Shown here one piece after another: positions 25,358 through 32,924 of a stretch of 64,000 nucleotides of DNA; position 1 is the first letter of the stretch, and every line of letters starts with the position of its first letter. Below the pieces are notes generated by a model. The model worked only from the letters and a program-made list of their open reading frames with translations. It had not been told where the DNA came from and did no database searches. Origin of the DNA: Streptomyces sp. NK15101 (lineage in GTDB: Bacteria; Actinomycetota; Actinomycetes; Streptomycetales; Streptomycetaceae); assembly GCF_020400725.1 (NCBI RefSeq), contig NZ_JAINVG010000013.1, forward strand, positions 1 to 64,000, given 5' to 3'. Made by a program: the position numbers and the translations under genes.

Positions 25358-25825
25358 ATGACCGACATCGTCAAACGCAACGCCCGCGCCATCCTCCTCG
25401 ACGGCGACGAGCTCGTCCTCATCAAGCGCACCAAGCCGGACAGGGAGCCGTACTGGGTGTCCGTCGGCGGAGGGGTGGAGGCGGACGACGCGACCATCGA
25501 GGCGGCCCTGCACCGGGAGGTGTTCGAGGAGCTGGGTGGCAAGCTGGAGCGCGCCGAGCTCGTCCACCTGGTCACCGACGAGCTGGAAGGCGGCGTCGGC
25601 GTGCAGCACATCTTCGCCGCGCGCCTGGAGTCGATGGACCTGGCCGCGCGTACGGGGACGGAGTTCGCCAAGCCGGAGCGGGGCGGGTACGAGGTGGTCC
25701 GGGTGCCCTTCACCGCCGAGGCCGTCCGCGAGCTGAACCTGATGCCGCCGGAGCTCGCCGAGTTCATCGCCGCGAACACGGACGCGATCGTCTCCGTCCT
25801 CGACACCCCGATCCGCGAGGCGTGA
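25358..25825 (+). CDS. NUDIX hydrolase
   Basis: 155 aa. The NUDIX box is present as GGVEADDATIEAALHR followed by EVFEELGG, around residues 40-62. The insert before REV-like HREV is normal length. It differs clearly from the minus-strand NUDIX protein. Starts at the ATG behind AAGGAG; the longer frame to 25,265 runs into the promoter region. First gene of the eight-gene plus-strand operon, three bases before the kinase gene. Likely acts on a nucleotide or nucleotide-sugar of the pathway. Confidence 0.9.
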   Translation: MTDIVKRNARAILLDGDELVLIKRTKPDREPYWVSVGGGVEADDATIEAALHREVFEELGGKLERAELVHLVTDELEGGVGVQHIFAARLESMDLAARTGTEFAKPERGGYEVVRVPFTAEAVRELNLMPPELAEFIAANTDAIVSVLDTPIREA

Positions 25826-25828
25826 GCG

Positions 25829-26476
25829 ATGGCGCAGGTCCCGGACTTCGTCAGCCTCAACGGCCCTGACAACGTGGGCAAGACGACCCACCTGGTACGG
25901 CTGGCCGAGCGGTGGGACGGCTTCCAGCCGCTGGGCGCGGTCCACGAGCACGACCCCGAGCCGTGGGCGCGGGCGGCGGCCGGCGACTACGCCCGGTGGT
26001 GGTTCGAGACGTCCACGACGGTCGAGCTGACCGAGATGCTGCTCGCCGGCCACGCCAAGCGCGCCGCCGCCCGCGAAGCCGGGCGTACAGGGCTGCTCGA
26101 CCGGGGCCTGCCCATGCTCCTCGCCGTGGCCACCGCGACCTGCGTGGTCAAGGACGGGCTGACGGTCGGCGAGGCGTTCAAAACCGTGACGGGCATCGCC
26201 GGTTCGCGAGCCACAGCACCGGAGGTCTCGATCCTCCTGCTCCCGTCCCTCGATGTTGAGCGCAGCTACGCCATCACCAGCGCCCGCGAGGGCCGCCCGT
26301 GGACCGGGATCTACCCGGCCTACCAGAAGACGCTGCACGCGGTCCTGCTCCACCAGGCAGAGCACGGCGCGTACACCGCGGTCGTGGACTGCGAGGACCG
26401 CTCCCTGGACGACGTACACAGCGACGTAGTCGATCGCCTTGGCCTCAGCCCCCTCGCTGATGGGAGTCCCCGATGA
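25829..26476 (+). CDS. thymidylate-kinase-like P-loop kinase
   Basis: 215 aa. P-loop NGPDNVGKTTHLVRLAE is at residues 12-28, with the GLLDRGLPM block near 90, in the place of the DR-Y substrate motif of TMP kinases. It is not the housekeeping tmk, which is usually fused or linked elsewhere in Streptomyces. It probably phosphorylates a nucleotide or related metabolite. The stop overlaps the next gene's ATG by four bases. Confidence 0.8.
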   Translation: MAQVPDFVSLNGPDNVGKTTHLVRLAERWDGFQPLGAVHEHDPEPWARAAAGDYARWWFETSTTVELTEMLLAGHAKRAAAREAGRTGLLDRGLPMLLAVATATCVVKDGLTVGEAFKTVTGIAGSRATAPEVSILLLPSLDVERSYAITSAREGRPWTGIYPAYQKTLHAVLLHQAEHGAYTAVVDCEDRSLDDVHSDVVDRLGLSPLADGSPR

Positions 26477-28272
26477 CCCAGAACTCCCCGCCCCTGGTCC
26501 TGCCGCCCGGCCTAGCCCGCGCCATAGTCACGCTCCAGGACAAGGACCTGCACCGCCTTGACGACACCGTCACCCGGCTCCACACCGTCAACGGACGCCT
26601 GTGGGACACCGAGGACCGGGTGCGCGGCGCCCTGCTCTCCGCCACCCAGGTCGCGGACTGCAAGCGGGAGATCGACCAGCTCAACGCCGAACGCAACACG
26701 CTGGCCGAGCGGGCCGACGAGGTCCTCGGCTCGCTGGCGGACGCGGGCCGCGCCGACGCGCCGCTGCACACCGAGACGCTCGCCTCCGTCGTCGACCGTC
26801 TGTCGGTGCTGACGCTGCGGATCTGGCACAGCGAGCGCGCGGCGGCCCGGGACGAGCTGGCCCGCCGGCGAGTCCCTGCCCTCCATGGCCAGCGGGAGGA
26901 GCTGTGCGCCGCCCTCGACGCGCTGGTCTCCGACGTCGTCGCCGGCCGCCGCCGGCTTCCCGTACCGGCCCGGTTCAAGCTGTACGGCCGGGACGACGCC
27001 GCCCCCGCGGAGATCAAGCCGAGCCGGCACCTGCGCCGGGTCCTCGCCTTCGGTGGGCTGAGCGAGTGCGGCAAGAGCACCAGCGCCGAGTTCGTCCAGC
27101 GTACGTGCGGTGCCCAGCGCCTCAAGATCGGCTTCCTGTTGCGGCAGGCGGCTCACCGGGAGGGCCTCGCGGACCCGTACGCGCTCTCGGCCCGTCGGCA
27201 GGCAGAACTGCTGCTCGGCGAGCTGAACCGCTTCGCGGACGCCCACGTCGACACGCGGCTGTTCACCATCGAGTCCGTCCACGACGACGCCTCGATCGCC
27301 GAGCTCAAGCAGCTCATGGGCGACATCCTCCAAATCGTCTACCTGGACGCCTCCTTCGCCGTACGCGTCGAGCGGTCCGGGACGCCGGCCCAGGCCGTCG
27401 CCGCGAAGGACGAGATCAAGATGAGCCGTGGCGCCCACCAGGTCGCCGCACTCGCCGACCACGTCATCGACAACACCAGCAGCATCGCCGCCCTCCGCGC
27501 CCGCCTCCGGCACATCGCCGCCCCGCCCGCCGCCACGGCGCTGCGCGTGGCCACCCCGTACGGGCTGGGGCTGCCGGCCGCCATCGCCTCGGCGACGGCC
27601 GACTTCACCGACGCGGTACGGGCCTACGGCCCCGGCGTAAGGCTCGCCGCCCTGACCGGCAGCCCCGGGGAGGGCAGTTGGATCGCCGGCTGGTCCGATC
27701 TGGACCTCCTCGTGATCGCCGAGCACGAGACCATCGGCCAGGTACACGAGGCCCTGGAGCAGTACGGGACCGCCCTGGGCGGTGCGGCCTCCCTCGGCCC
27801 CACCCTCGTCACCCCCGGCGAACTGACCGCCCGACGCCTCACCCCGCGCCTCGCGTTCGTCCTCCACCAGCTCCAGCAGGGCAGCCCCGTCCTCCACGCC
27901 GCACCCGACCTCGAACTTCCGACGATCAGCCGGGACGATCTGGCGTTCGCCGCCGTCCGGGAACTCCCCCAGGTCATCCTGACCATGCGCCGACTGCGCG
28001 CCCATGCAGGACCGACGGCTCTGCGGCAGCTCTACAAGCACCTCGTGCTCGCCTGCCGCCTCCTCCTGCGCGAACACAACCAGTGGGAGTCCGGCCCCGA
28101 CCGGATCCTCGCCTCGGCCTCCCGCATGCCGGGCCTTCCCGCCCTCTCGGTGCCCTCCCTGGCCGAGATCGCCAGCGCCTGGCGCGACGGCGAGGCCGAG
28201 CTCGTGCTCAAGCCCGTCTGCGCGGCTGTCGACCAGTTCCTTGCCTGGTACGCCGCCCAGCTCGCAGCCTGA
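26473..28272 (+). CDS. DUF4254-like, P-loop kinase and nucleotidyltransferase fusion
   Basis: 599 aa with three parts. Residues 15-170 match the DUF4254 pattern: LHTVNGRLWDTEDRVR, then CKREIDQLNAERN. Residues 190-350 form a P-loop kinase-like domain (FGGLSECGKSTSAEF, later VIDNTSS as in dephospho-CoA-kinase-like folds). Residues 375-599 look like a minimal nucleotidyltransferase: GSPGEGSWIAGWSDLDLLVI gives the GS...DxD pattern, followed by a helical bundle. DUF4254 proteins are often found beside GT9 glycosyltransferases, and one follows two genes downstream. The reaction is unknown. Starts at the ATG overlapping the kinase stop. Confidence 0.78.
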   Translation: MTQNSPPLVLPPGLARAIVTLQDKDLHRLDDTVTRLHTVNGRLWDTEDRVRGALLSATQVADCKREIDQLNAERNTLAERADEVLGSLADAGRADAPLHTETLASVVDRLSVLTLRIWHSERAAARDELARRRVPALHGQREELCAALDALVSDVVAGRRRLPVPARFKLYGRDDAAPAEIKPSRHLRRVLAFGGLSECGKSTSAEFVQRTCGAQRLKIGFLLRQAAHREGLADPYALSARRQAELLLGELNRFADAHVDTRLFTIESVHDDASIAELKQLMGDILQIVYLDASFAVRVERSGTPAQAVAAKDEIKMSRGAHQVAALADHVIDNTSSIAALRARLRHIAAPPAATALRVATPYGLGLPAAIASATADFTDAVRAYGPGVRLAALTGSPGEGSWIAGWSDLDLLVIAEHETIGQVHEALEQYGTALGGAASLGPTLVTPGELTARRLTPRLAFVLHQLQQGSPVLHAAPDLELPTISRDDLAFAAVRELPQVILTMRRLRAHAGPTALRQLYKHLVLACRLLLREHNQWESGPDRILASASRMPGLPALSVPSLAEIASAWRDGEAELVLKPVCAAVDQFLAWYAAQLAA

Positions 28273-28313
28273 ACAGTCCTTTTCCTCCTTCTCCACCCGA
28301 CAGGAGCTTCGCC

Positions 28314-28889
28314 ATGCCCGAAATCACCGCCGTGTCGTCCTTCTCCGCCCGGATCGTCGAGCGCCTCAGCGTCGGAGCCACGAGCCGCCGCGAGCGTGTC
28401 ATCCACTCCCTCGACGGCCTGGAGACCCCGGTCCACCCCGACACCCTCGCCCACACCGGAGCCGACCTCTGGCATCTGCTCCAGAAGCAGGTGCCGGACG
28501 GACTCGATTCCGTGGACTTCCTCCTCGGCCTGGACGCCGGCGGCATCCTGCCGACCGTCTCCCTCGCCGGTGCCGCCCACCTCCCGTACAAGATCGCCTG
28601 GAAGCTGCACCTCCCGCTCGACGGCGCGGTCCGCTTCAGCGAGCCCCACGCGATGCGCACCGACGTCTTCGCCTACGGCATCGCCCCCGGCCAGCGGATC
28701 GTCATCGTGGACGACGAGATCACCACCGGCCGGACCCTGGCCGACCTCACCCGCCGCCTCCACGAGGCCGGCGCCGTTCCGCTGGCGGCGGTCTGCCTGG
28801 TGGAGGACACCACTCGCGGAGCCCGCGACCTGCTCACCGACCTCGGTCTGCCGCTCGTCTCCCTCACCACGATCGAGGGCGCGGCGTGA
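28314..28889 (+). CDS. phosphoribosyltransferase
   Basis: 191 aa from the ATG at 28,314 after CAGGAG. The PRPP-binding motif VIVDDEITTGRTL lies near residue 123 and LLGLDAGGILPTVSLA forms the earlier PP-loop-like region, both typical of type I phosphoribosyltransferases such as orotate or purine enzymes. It would join ribose-5-phosphate from PRPP to a base, or release it. The stop overlaps the GTG of the glycosyltransferase by four bases. Which base is used cannot be said. Confidence 0.87.
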   Translation: MPEITAVSSFSARIVERLSVGATSRRERVIHSLDGLETPVHPDTLAHTGADLWHLLQKQVPDGLDSVDFLLGLDAGGILPTVSLAGAAHLPYKIAWKLHLPLDGAVRFSEPHAMRTDVFAYGIAPGQRIVIVDDEITTGRTLADLTRRLHEAGAVPLAAVCLVEDTTRGARDLLTDLGLPLVSLTTIEGAA

Positions 28890-30043
28890 CAGCGGTCGCC
28901 CCGGCGGGGGTCCGGTTCCACCACGGCTCCCTGGTCATCCCCGCCGGGGCCGTGCACACCACCCCGCTCGGGTACGACCGCGACAGCGTTCCCATCGGCG
29001 CACCGCTCCCGCTGGCCGCCTCCGCCGAGCTCGTCCACCGCCTGAGCGGGTGCGGCGAGGTCGTGGTGGCCTTCGAGGGGAAGCTCGGCGACACCCTCCT
29101 CGCGCTTTCGGGAGTCCGCGCGGTCCTCGACTGGCTGCGGCTGCGGTCGGTTCGCGTGGCCGTCCGGGCGGTGGGTCCGTACGCGGGGCTGATCGCCCGC
29201 ACCGGGCTGATCACCAAGCCCCAGCCCACCCCGCCCAGCGGCTGGCGGGCCGTGATCGGCGACCGCGCGGGGATCGAGGCGCACGGCTCGGAGGCGGTGG
29301 TGAGCCTGGTGCTCGACCCGGCGGCCCCGCCGTGCTGGTCGAGCGACGGCCGCGCCCACCCGGACCTGCCCACCCGCCACTACCTGGCCCTGGAGCGCCG
29401 CCTCGGCATCCGCCTGCCCGACACGGCCCCCTTCGCTCCCACCCTCGCGACCGGTCCGAACAACCTCGTGGAGGAACTGCGCTCGGTGGGCTGGCTGGGC
29501 GGCCTGACCGTCGCCGCCATCACCGCCACCAGCTGGCCGGAGCGCAAGGACTACACCGCCCAGCGCTACATCGAACTCGTCGAGCACATCGCGGAGGCCC
29601 AGCAGGCCCAGGCCCGGCTGCTTCTCATCGGCGGCAACCCGGGCGACGGCCTCCGCATCGCCGCAAAAGCTCCCCGGCGCCACGTACAGGCCCTCCGCAT
29701 CGACGGCATGCCGGCCGACGGCCTCGCCGACCTCTTCCCGCACTGCCACCTCATCGTCGGCAACGACACCGGCCTCACCCACCTCGCCGCGATGGCCCGC
29801 CGCCGGGACGGAAGCTCCCCGCCCGTCATCGGCCTGTACTCCCGCCACAGCCACAGCAAATGGCGCACCGGCCTGCCGCACCACCACGCCGTCGCCACCG
29901 CCCTGTCCGACCGCATGCACCAGGGCGACCTCTGTCCCGTCCGCGACGCCATCGCCCCGGACACGAACATCCACATGGACGCCTTCCCGCCCGCCGCGCT
30001 GGCCCAGGTCGGCCTCGAACTACTCAACGGGGTGAGACCATGA
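28886..30043 (+). CDS. glycosyltransferase family 9 (heptosyltransferase-like)
   Basis: 385 aa from the GTG overlapping the previous stop. FEGKLGDTLLALSGVRAV near residue 63 is the N-terminal GT9 motif and LIVGNDTGLTHLAAMA near 290 the C-terminal donor-binding motif. GT9 enzymes in Gram-negatives add heptose to LPS using ADP-heptose. In a Streptomyces without LPS the donor and acceptor must differ, so a sugar transfer to a small molecule or surface polymer is inferred. It contains about 60 residues before the first motif that are unusual for the family. Overlaps the next gene as ATGA. Confidence 0.85.
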   Translation: MTAVAPAGVRFHHGSLVIPAGAVHTTPLGYDRDSVPIGAPLPLAASAELVHRLSGCGEVVVAFEGKLGDTLLALSGVRAVLDWLRLRSVRVAVRAVGPYAGLIARTGLITKPQPTPPSGWRAVIGDRAGIEAHGSEAVVSLVLDPAAPPCWSSDGRAHPDLPTRHYLALERRLGIRLPDTAPFAPTLATGPNNLVEELRSVGWLGGLTVAAITATSWPERKDYTAQRYIELVEHIAEAQQAQARLLLIGGNPGDGLRIAAKAPRRHVQALRIDGMPADGLADLFPHCHLIVGNDTGLTHLAAMARRRDGSSPPVIGLYSRHSHSKWRTGLPHHHAVATALSDRMHQGDLCPVRDAIAPDTNIHMDAFPPAALAQVGLELLNGVRP

Positions 30044-31176
30044 CTTTCCAGCCTCTCCTCCGGCTGGGTCCGGTACGGCGCTTCACCCGCAACCTGCTCC
30101 GCCCCGTCGACCTCCTCGGCCGCGCGCTGCTCCTGAAGTACACCCGCGACCCGGCCGAGGCCCGCGAGGAGATCCGCGGCCACGCCCGCCTGTCCCGGCA
30201 CTACCGCGTCCCTGCCCTCCACGCCCACCTGCGCGTGCCGGGCGGGCACCTGCTCACGTACGAACGTCTCCCCGGCGGCACCGACCAGGGACTCCTGCTC
30301 GACCTCCTCAACGCGGACGAACCGAGCAGTGATCTCCGCAGCTACATGGACCAGCTCACGGCGGCGTACCGCGAGGTCATTCTCACGACAGCATGGCCGG
30401 CCGAGCCGACGCACGTCGTCCGCAAGCTGTACTGGGACCGCGCGGCGCCCGGCGGCCGCCTTGACACGTACTACGCCGGTAGGGACTTCCTGTTCGCTGG
30501 CGGCCTCATCGACGTCCCGGTCTCCCGCCTCGACACCTACGCCCTGAACATCAACGGCCGCCGGCACCACCTGGACTGGGCCGCGACCCTCCGCTGGCTC
30601 CGCACCCACTTCGCCTCCGCGGAGCCGGTCTGGGCGGCCCTCACCCAGGGCGACCCCACCGACGTCAACCTCGCCCACCCGCTCGCGTGGTTCGACTACG
30701 ACACCGCCGGGATGAACAGCATCCCCGGGGAGTTCGCCAACTTCCTCTGGTACGCCTCCGCCCTCGGCGGCTGGCTCGTGCCCACGTACAACCCGACCGC
30801 CTTCGCCGACCACCCCGCCACCTTCGCCCGCGTCCCGGCCAACACCCCCGAGCTCCGACGAGCGGACATCGACCACACCACCAGCACCATCCACATCGAC
30901 TACACCCCGCACCTCTCGGCTCCCCGGCAAGCCGCGGTGACCGCGTACTGGACCCAGCTCGTACGGCCGGTCGCGGACCGCCTCTGGCCAGGGTCGGACC
31001 TGGCTAACCTGCTCCGCCCCTACCTGGCCATGCGCATCCTCGGCGTCTACAACCTGGCCGACCTGGCCCCCGAGGACCGGCTCGTCCTGCTCGCCCGGCT
31101 CGCCGAGGCGATGAGCCCCACGTTCGACCCCACCACCTACTTCTGCCCGCTGGAGTCGCCATGCCCGGCCCCCTGA
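30040..31176 (+). CDS. aminoglycoside-phosphotransferase-like (APH fold) protein
   Basis: 378 aa. LTQGDPTDVNLAHPLAWFDYDTAGM near residues 205-225 reads like the catalytic loop HGDxxxxN and the metal-binding Asp of APH/choline-kinase folds, with the first His replaced by Gln. The N-lobe (LLTYERLPGG) is consistent. It probably phosphorylates a small molecule or sugar, though the changed loop residue leaves some doubt about activity. Overlaps the SDR gene by 16 bases. Confidence 0.68.
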   Translation: MTFQPLLRLGPVRRFTRNLLRPVDLLGRALLLKYTRDPAEAREEIRGHARLSRHYRVPALHAHLRVPGGHLLTYERLPGGTDQGLLLDLLNADEPSSDLRSYMDQLTAAYREVILTTAWPAEPTHVVRKLYWDRAAPGGRLDTYYAGRDFLFAGGLIDVPVSRLDTYALNINGRRHHLDWAATLRWLRTHFASAEPVWAALTQGDPTDVNLAHPLAWFDYDTAGMNSIPGEFANFLWYASALGGWLVPTYNPTAFADHPATFARVPANTPELRRADIDHTTSTIHIDYTPHLSAPRQAAVTAYWTQLVRPVADRLWPGSDLANLLRPYLAMRILGVYNLADLAPEDRLVLLARLAEAMSPTFDPTTYFCPLESPCPAP

Positions 31177-31922
31177 ACGGCCGCACCGCCCTCATCACCG
31201 GAGCCACCGGCGGCCTCGGCTCGGCCATCGCCCGCCGCCTCGCCGCCGACGGCGCCACCGTCGCCCTCGCCCACTTCAGCGACGACCAGGCCGCGACCCA
31301 GCTCGCCACCCACATCACCGACAGCGGCGGCACCGCAATCTCCCTGGCAGCCGACCTCCGCGACACCGAGGCCGTACAGACGCTCTGCCACCAGGCCGGC
31401 GACGCACTCGGCCCGATCGACATCCTGGTCAGCAACGCCGGCGCCTATCCCCGCCGACCGTGGCCGGAGACCACGCCGGCCCACTGGAACGAGGCCCTGG
31501 CCACCAACCTGACCAGCCACTACCTCCTCGCACATGAGCTGACCCCCGCCATGACGGCCGCCGGCTGGGGCCGGATCATCACCATCGGATCCGTCCTGGC
31601 CACGGCGGGCCGCCACGACCTCTCCGGCTACATCAGCGCCAAGGCGGGCCTCGAAGGACTCACCCGTGCCCTCGCCCGCGAACTCGGCCCCGCCGGCATC
31701 ACCGCGAACTGCGTCGCCCCCGGTTCCATCCGCGTACCCGCCGAGGACACCGTCGTCGACGACCCGGAGGCCATGACCGTCCGCCAGATCGCCCGCCAGT
31801 GCGTCCAGCGCCGAGGCCGCCCGAACGACGTCGCCGCCGCCGTCGCTTTCCTCACCACCGACGACGCCGGCTTCATCACCGGCCAGACCCTGCGCGTCGA
31901 CGGAGGCTGGATCCTTGCCTGA
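31161..31922 (+). CDS. short-chain dehydrogenase/reductase
   Basis: 253 aa classical SDR: NAD(P)-binding TGATGGLGSAIARRLA at residues 13-28, LVSNAGAY near 90, catalytic Ser in ITIGSVLA near 140 and YISAKAG with the YxxxK pair near 156, and the C-terminal ITGQTLRVDGGW. All catalytic residues are present, so it should be an active reductase or dehydrogenase. It resembles FabG-type enzymes but is embedded in the metabolic operon, not in a fatty-acid cluster. It overlaps its neighbours at both ends. Confidence 0.92.
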   Translation: MPGPLNGRTALITGATGGLGSAIARRLAADGATVALAHFSDDQAATQLATHITDSGGTAISLAADLRDTEAVQTLCHQAGDALGPIDILVSNAGAYPRRPWPETTPAHWNEALATNLTSHYLLAHELTPAMTAAGWGRIITIGSVLATAGRHDLSGYISAKAGLEGLTRALARELGPAGITANCVAPGSIRVPAEDTVVDDPEAMTVRQIARQCVQRRGRPNDVAAAVAFLTTDDAGFITGQTLRVDGGWILA

Positions 31923-32574
31923 GATCTGGCTCATGCGCCACGGCGCCTACGAAGGCCACCGCCCCGGCTACCACGCCCCGCACGAGGCCACCCTCACTCA
32001 GGAGGGCCGCGACCAGGTACGCCGCTCCCTACCCCTTCCCGAGGGCATCACCGCGATCGTCACCAGCCCCATCCCCCGCGCCCGCCAGACCGCCACACTC
32101 GTCTCGCACCTCACGGGCCTGCCCATCGTGGCCACCTCCGGCCTCCTGGCCGAATGGCGAGCCCCGAGCATCGTCCTCGGCCGCACCGCCGAGACCTACC
32201 CGCCGGCCTACCGCGCCTGGCGAGCCCGACGCCTCGCCAACCCCTCCCTACGCTGCGAAGACGGCGAAAGCCTCACCGACCTCCACACCCGCGCCCGCCA
32301 CTGCGCCGCCTTCCTCCACCACACCGCCGGGCGCCACGGCCCCCTCCTGGCTGTCTCCCACACCCTCCTCCTCGGCGTCCTCACCCACCTCCCAGAAGGC
32401 CCCGCTGCCTTCATCACCGCTGCGAGGACGCCTTGGCAGTTCGTCGAGCGCCGCTTGTTCACCCTGGCGCTGCACCAACACCCCAGCCCCTACCGCGGTA
32501 CGTTGCCGTCCATCGAGGGTCGGGCGTCGACCGCTCTACCGGGCGATCCAGCATTGCCGCAGACCGGAGCGTGA
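31915..32574 (+). CDS. histidine phosphatase (phosphoglycerate-mutase-like)
   Basis: 219 aa starting with TTG inside the SDR gene's end. LMRHGAYEGH at residues 6-15 holds the phospho-accepting RHG motif, SPIPRARQTA the second Arg, and AVSHTLLLGVL near 142 the C-terminal catalytic His. It should dephosphorylate a small phosphorylated metabolite, a plausible last step of the operon. The last 30 residues are probably unstructured. Confidence 0.87.
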   Translation: MPEIWLMRHGAYEGHRPGYHAPHEATLTQEGRDQVRRSLPLPEGITAIVTSPIPRARQTATLVSHLTGLPIVATSGLLAEWRAPSIVLGRTAETYPPAYRAWRARRLANPSLRCEDGESLTDLHTRARHCAAFLHHTAGRHGPLLAVSHTLLLGVLTHLPEGPAAFITAARTPWQFVERRLFTLALHQHPSPYRGTLPSIEGRASTALPGDPALPQTGA

Positions 32575-32754
32575 CAGCTGCTCTGGGTTGCAGACGCCCG
32601 CCCGTTCCTCCCGGTCCGGAGAAATGAGCGTGTACATGCGGACCGCGTGGCTGGCTTCCCCTCGCTCGCCACTGCAGAGAAGGGGAAAGCCATCCTGGAA
32701 AGCCTGCGGTCAAGCTTCTCGGCACACCTCGATGCTCTCGCCGGAGTTGACTGA
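32575..32754 (+). pseudogene. C-terminal gene fragment, possibly creatininase family
   Basis: Directly after the phosphatase stop, 59 codons stay open in a frame with strong GC3 and end HADRVAGFPSLATAEKGKAI...LDALAGVD and a stop. There is no start codon or N-terminal domain. The ATAEKGKAILE pattern is reminiscent of creatininase-type amidohydrolase C-termini, but the match is by eye. It is probably the tail of a gene deleted when the restriction-modification gene moved in. Confidence 0.45.
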
Positions 32755-32924
32755 TCCGGCGGAGTCGGCCTTCCCAGTTGGCGCCATCGAACCTGCCTGT
32801 ACGTACGGAATCAGCCACGCTCGGTTCCAAAACCGCAGAGGGCAGTAGGGTTCCTGGTTGACTCTGGGGAAATTGTTCCGGCTCGCGGCCAAGCGGGCCG
32901 CTTGCTGTGAGGGAACGAGGCGCA

